Source: Diphasiastrum complanatum
Taxonomy: Eukaryota > Streptophyta > Lycopodiopsida > Lycopodiales > Lycopodiaceae
Length of the DNA stretch: 64,000 nt
NCBI GenBank assembly: GCA_029204225.1
Contig: CM055096.1
Span: 64,407,370-64,471,369, forward strand
Reading direction: 5' to 3'
Each line of letters starts with the position of its first letter. Position 1 is the stretch's first letter. Both the position numbers and the translations under genes were made by a program. The notes below the pieces were generated by a model, which was not told the origin of the DNA, ran no database searches, and was given only the letters and a program-made list of their open reading frames with translations. Shown one piece after another: positions 58,453 through 64,000 of the stretch.

Positions 58453-61400
58453 TGTTAATTTCTTTTTTATTGTTTCTAATAGTGTTTTCTTTTGCAATAT
58501 GTATACAAGATGTCTTCCATATGTTGGATGAAATTCGATCGAATTTTCATATATGCGTCCTAAATATTGATCGTGATTATTGTGAATATTGTCGTGAAAA
58601 CTGGTCGTGAATACTAAAATATTCTGAATACTGATCGTGATTATTGTGAATATTGATGGTGAATATTCATGAATCCTTGCCAACTTCAAAATTTCAAAAT
58701 GACAAACATATTTCATGGTCAAAATATTAAACCCATTGTAAGAAACTATCATTGAATGAAGATCATTTGTTTGTTGGCAAAATCATTTCATACACCATTC
58801 TTAGTCATTTTAAATCCCAATATGCAATTATAGTTCTAAGATTATAAAAACTTTAACTACTTTTGTGATAGTGATAGTGATAGGGTAAGCTCTTGCAACT
58901 TAAAGCATAAAAAAAGAACAAATGAATCTCATGATAACTTAATTTACCGATAGTTACCTCTTTAGCAAAAAGGCTAATAAATGTATTTGGTTGAAATCTA
59001 AAGAAAAGAAAGATAATTTTTTCTTTTTCAATCAACAATTTCACCATTATGGCAAGGCCTTTGTGGTATACAACAAAATTCTTGTTTTCAAATAATTTTA
59101 GGAATTAAAATCTAGAGTGTTAATGTTGTGTAAGATTTGATTACTCAATGAGTCCCTTATTTGAAATGGTCCTTCCATTTGTCCATTGGAATAAAAGACA
59201 CTCCCCTCCTTTGATGCTTATTCCGAATCATCATTGCGTGGTAGGGGGCCCATGTCACATAGGGGCAAGTGAAAGTGGTTTTTTGAATCTATGGACCTTG
59301 CCTAGCATGTTGAGTTATCAAGGCTCCCATAATTGAATCAAAAGGGAGCAATGGCATGGCATGAATTCAAATTGGCCAACAAACTTTCAACTCTCCACTT
59401 AGCACTTATGAACTCTTTGGAAAAGGAGTGATAGGATGTACGTCGTCATGTCATTTGCCAAGGCTAAAAAGATGGGTGGCAATAGAAAAGGCTAGGCAAA
59501 TACTTAATAGTTCAAAAACACTCTTAAAATGCATATGATTCATTGAAGATCCTTATGATAATTTAAGAAACTAAGAAGCATTATGATATTGTGAGGTTCT
59601 ATGTTGTTGCTCGTGAGAACCCAATTTTTTTTAGATTTACGTCTACCTAATACAAAGATTAATGTAGATGTTTATAATTCAATTCATGCCCAAATTTCTC
59701 ATTGAAATGAGGCGAGGCTCAAGGAGATAGTCAATACTAAGAGTCTTTGAAAAAAAACAAACTTCACTTATGATTAGCACATATTTAGATATCTACTAAT
59801 CAACATGCTAGCTATCTCAAACAACGACACAATTTAGTGGTTGGAGGATTTTATTGGCAAGAGTTTGAAGTTGAATTAAAGCAAAATTCTGTTAAAAACT
59901 GACAAAGCTTCATGAGTATAGAATATTGTAGGAAAACTTGTAGGTTTTTTTCCAAATATTGGAGATAATATATTGCTCCAAGCCTCGTCATGCAAGCATG
60001 TGTTCTCAATCTTCTAAGCTACTACAAGCTTACAATCGATAATTTGGACAATATCCAAAAAATATTGCAAGTGGTTAAAGAAAAATAGGACTGCTCAAGG
60101 TTGAGTCTATTTCTATGTTAACGAGGCCACTCACCCAAAAAGTTGAGATTGGAATTTGGGTGTATCTTAGATACCAAAGCAAAAGCATTTGTTTGAGATT
60201 ATTGACATTTCTAGTGCCATGTGTTATCATTCGCAGTTACCTTGTGTTACAAATTTAGGCATGGAATGTGCATTTGGTAAGACCTACCTATATTATGTAT
60301 ATCGAGGTAGAAGAGCCACATTGTCATTCATCTAGTCTACTTGAGAGTTGGAGGATATTATGAGCACATTCATATCCAAGACATATTTTCTAGCATTTTG
60401 ATGATGCCATTGAAGGTCGAGAGTGATGGCCAATGGTATGAAACATAGATTATCTTTTGAGGCTCAAATCATCATGACATTGGTGTTGATAGCGCTGGTG
60501 CATTGTATTGACTCTATGACTAGACTGTAAGTGGGCCTTTTTCAATCAAAAGTGTGCAATTAACCTTACAAAGATATATCATTTAGTTTTAGAACATATG
60601 GCCACCTATCTCAAATGTATACCTACTAAAGTAAGTGTGTATATGAAAAAAAAAACAATTGAAATGTGGGGTTGTTTCACTCAAAAAAACTCCAAAAGAT
60701 GATGAATTTAGGCTTAAAAACTTGATATATTTAGCCAAACCACTTTTTCTTTATTTGTCTTTATTTCTACTTTATCATATGAGTTGATAATGTCCTACAC
60801 AAAACTCACTTGCACCTGATTTTTCTTTACTGATCTCACATGTGTGAGGGCTATATAGGCCCCCTTGGCTACTAAAAAGTCCAGAAATCCTAAAATTTTC
60901 TAGAAAATCACACACCTGAAATCCCACCTTTCATAGCATTTCCACAAAACACATAGCTTGGTCCACATATGCTAGCAATGATTACACCTCATATCCACTT
61001 TGATCTATTTTTCTCCCTTACAAAACTAGCACAAGAAAAGTTTCTCCACATAGAACGAGACTTTGTCTTGCAAATCATGCATCACAAAACTAGAATGAGC
61101 TTGCTCTAAAAGAGATGAAGGAACTAGATCAAATAGTTAGCCCCATTTGAAATAGAATGAATGAGAACCATAATTGATGCACAAATTTTGTTTTTAAGTA
61201 AAGTACAAAATCTCTACCAACTTCCAAGAGTGGAAGGGCGGAGCCCCAACAAGACCCAAGATTTAATATACTACAACTCATAAAATCTCAAGCTCAAAAT
61301 TGTATAAAAAGCTTGGGATTTCTACAAGATTACACTCATGACTTATGGGATGGTAACAAGGCATGTGCCAAGTGACACTAATGGTTAATACCTCATGATG

Positions 61401-62025
61401 AACATCTAGCCAGCTATCAACCTAACTAGCTTCTTTGGGTCCTCTAATGAACTAGCACCTTCAACAACTCATTTGTTAATGACTCAATAATACATTGACT
61501 TGGAGCTTTCACATATATTTGATGATTGACATAAGCCCTTATATGAATCTTTTATCATAACACTAAAACAAATAAAAAATATTCATAGACCAAGTTGACA
61601 CAAAATAATCATTAACTCCAATAGATTGTCTAGAGAGTAGCTCTTAGCTTAGCTTTGCGTAGAAATTGATTGCAAACCTAGCAATTCCCACATATCAATG
61701 GAATCACAAAAGGAAAAAGAGCAAGTGCAACTCTCCACACAAGCATCAAAGGCAGTTAGTTGTCTTAAGCAAATTAAAAATTACAAGCTAAATTGAAAAA
61801 ATTGTCAGCTAGCTTTTTAGGTATTTTGAAGGCCAAATTTGTAAATAAACTTCTTAAAGTTGTTTCACACATGTGAAACCATTTTAGAATACTATTTTTG
61901 ATGGTTCCAAGTACCTTTGTTCATTAATATACACAAATGGCCTTTATTTGATGTAATTTGGCCATATGGACCAGCATTGATAATGTGGGGTTTATTTATT
62001 TATTTATTTTAGGGCTATATAACTC

Positions 62026-62059
<34 letters not shown>

Positions 62060-62335
62060 TCTCTCATGCCTATAAATAGTAGAGAGGGTGTGGAGAAGAA
62101 AGTTGAGTGGTTGAACATTGTAGAGGAGATCATTCTATTGGAATTCTATCTTGATTTTGCTCATTTATTTACATTTCTCTTGGTGATTGAAATAGTAGCT
62201 AGTTTCGGATGTTATTGGTGAATATATTAATGACTTGATAGTTGTTGTACCGCCTATTTATGAAGAGTTTAAAATCTATGAAAATGTTTATAACATTCCA
62301 TTTTTGTCATTTCAATCATGCATGATGTTTATTTG
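58453..62335. other. About 3.9 kb of AT-rich DNA, no gene recognised
   Basis: Short degenerate repeats occur near 58560-58680 (gtgattattgtgaatattg, two copies). A (GA)n run of about 27 bases lies at 62029-62056. Open frames at 58399-58752, 59148-59336 and 61958-62221 have no recognisable product. It may include old, unassignable retroelement remains. Confidence 0.4.
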
Positions 62336-62626
62336 TCAATTGTATCGCCTTCAAGCCTCTCTTTGATGCATGTGACAACATCCTACAACTCCTTGGCGAT
62401 TAGCACGGTCTTCATCTTAAATTTTCACAAATGATAATTTGATCCATATAGCTTGTCAATTGTAAAGCTAGCTTATCGATTGTAAAGCTAGCTTTTCTTT
62501 GCGAATCCATATGGAAGTTAGTCTGATCTGTCAGCGATCTAAAATTAAAAGATAATGTCTAATAATATCAAAACACTATTACTTAGCAATGCTCTAGGTG
62601 TAATCAATATAAATGCTCTGATACCA
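62336..62626 (-). mobile_element. Copia 5' end (element C): gag start, leader, primer-binding site
   Basis: tgtgacaacatcctacaactccttggcg and gcacggtcttcatcttaa match the family A/B gag start on the minus strand (compare 40700-40745 and 42900-42945). A leader follows, and GCTCTGATACCA at 62615-62626 is an exact primer-binding site. The gag beyond 62336 is lost. The 20-base repeat agctagctt.tcgattgtaaagc occurs twice in the leader at 62450-62490. Confidence 0.75.
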
Positions 62627-63967
62627 TGTTGGAAAAAGAAAAGAAGACCGGCAAAACAAAAACTGCATTCAATAGATGCCAATGTCGGGCTCTACAAAAT
62701 GATCCTTCTTCAATGCATGACTATGCCTATCAAATTCGAACCATACTATCGCGCGACAAGAGTCACATACATAAAGAGAGTAGAGTATTTATATGTAAAT
62801 GTTTGATAAATCGGACAAAAACTATCAAAGAACAAAAAAGATAATAGCCGATCGAAAAAACATACATTCATTCTGACATAATATTGAACGTAATAAAACA
62901 ATAGAATTGAATCAAGTAAGTAGCATGTAAAAACCAGATAAATTATGAAAACAAGACTATAGTGCTCGTCAACAATTCTGAATACTGATCGTCTCTATCT
63001 GACACACTTCCGCTAATAAGCAATGAAATACTACTAACAATACTCCATCATAAATTGAGTTCTTGAATCAATTGACTTGACTGATAGATTTGAAAAATCA
63101 TCTGTTGTTTATACTAGTTAGGAATGCCACATAGGCTTATCCAATTGACAATTTATAGCAACAATTTAGCCAAGTTGCACTTGGGACTTAGCCATTTTGA
63201 GCGGTAGATCGCAATTAATGGCATTTAGGCATATTGTGCTATCACTTATCCAATTCAGTTACACGGTAGTTACTTGCTAACGATGGTTAGAACAAGTGGT
63301 TAGCTTCAAAACAAGTGGTAACATGTTTCGTTAACTCTCGACAAATATTTGTTAGTCGCTCGATAGATGTTTTTCATTGTCGTTGTCTTAAGTATCCATA
63401 AGCAGTCGTAAGAGTGAAGGTCCATAAGCAAGCATGAAGGTTCGTAAGTAGTCGTAAGACGTAAGCCCATGTGCAAACATAAACCGCTCGTATACGACCA
63501 TAAAGCATAAGCTCATAAACAAGCATAAAGACTTGTATACGATCGTGAAAGGATGTAAGTAGACGTGAAAGTCCGTGAGCTCATAAGCACAAAGTGGTCG
63601 TAAGCAATCGTAAACCTGCTTTGTGATTCCTGTGTATTTTTGCAATCTATAAAATAATACAAGTAAATCTACAGCAACTGGATAAATGAATAAAAATCAG
63701 ATTAGAGTAGTAAGGAATGAGAACAATAATCCAGCAAAACAAAGACATTGTCACGACGAACTGCATATGATGCCAAGCTATATGGATGGACAATGAATGC
63801 CAAAGACATTGTGATGAACTTGTGACGGTTGCATGCATACAACTATCAGTTGATTGTAGAGTAATACTAGACTGCACGAAGGTTGCATGTCATCATGCCA
63901 ATGCTACTATAGGCTATATCTACTATAGAAACTTTCCCTCCTACACATTCGGATTCACTAAATTATT

Positions 63968-64000
<33 letters not shown>
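62627..64000 (-). repeat. Putative LTR of element C, outer end not found
   Basis: Begins TGTTGGAAAAAG at 62627 directly after the primer-binding site, like families A and B. The LTR sequence itself differs from family A. Its outer end is not recognisable and may lie at or beyond the window edge. It includes a degenerate repeat (gtcgtaag, cataagc words) at 63390-63625 and a (CT)n run from 63971 to the end of the window. Confidence 0.4.

Overview
The window looks like nuclear DNA of a vascular plant with a large, transposon-rich genome. The evidence is two host genes with plant-type exons split by introns of about 5.8 kb and 6.5 kb, many decayed Ty1/copia elements using the plant primer-binding site TGGTATCAGAGC, long (GA)n arrays, and a low-GC, stop-rich background. 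Introns this long stuffed with retroelements suggest a fern or gymnosperm, but the sequence alone does not fix the species.

Host genes. (1) A patatin-like phospholipase gene on + has exon 1 at 23307-24404 and exon 2 at 30221-30502. A cluster of CACGTG boxes lies upstream, and the intron holds a copia deletion derivative, a BED-type zinc-finger fragment and a tRNA-like SINE head. (2) A GOS11-type Golgi Qb-SNARE gene on - is reconstructed here as five exons between 56181 and 48010, with all junctions in phase 0 and a 6.5 kb third intron. (3) Next to it, divergently oriented, is a DnaJ (type A Hsp40) pseudogene at 56925-57590.

The most unusual locus is 3640-6196. A single-exon, strongly divergent histone H3-like protein (CENH3-like features in the fold, nearly lysine-free tail, about 85-residue basic C-terminal extension) is read away from an unrecognised 266-residue minus-strand ORF. 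The two share a 0.5 kb intergenic region with four CACGTG boxes and a TATA box. The H3-like ORF overlaps a second unrecognised ORF, and the block ends in a CACTA-transposon-like terminus that abuts a copia LTR remnant. A transposon-borne histone is possible but unproven.

The rest is mainly retroelements. 1-3100: a 150-bp tandem array and a (GA)n tract. 6.2-8.8 kb: copia, + strand. 8.8-11.9 kb: ORF-free AT-rich sequence. 11.9-21 kb: a patchwork of minus-strand copia pieces, a + LTR and several primer-binding sites. 32-34.5 kb: Ty3/gypsy-like gag-protease on -. 35.2-38.7 kb: a gag-only LTR element on -. 38.7-43 kb: a second copy of the chimeric copia structure at 12-15.4 kb. 43-46.3 kb: a copia relic with 604-bp and 394-bp tandem duplications. 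57.6-64 kb: repeats, unassigned DNA and a further copia 5' end.
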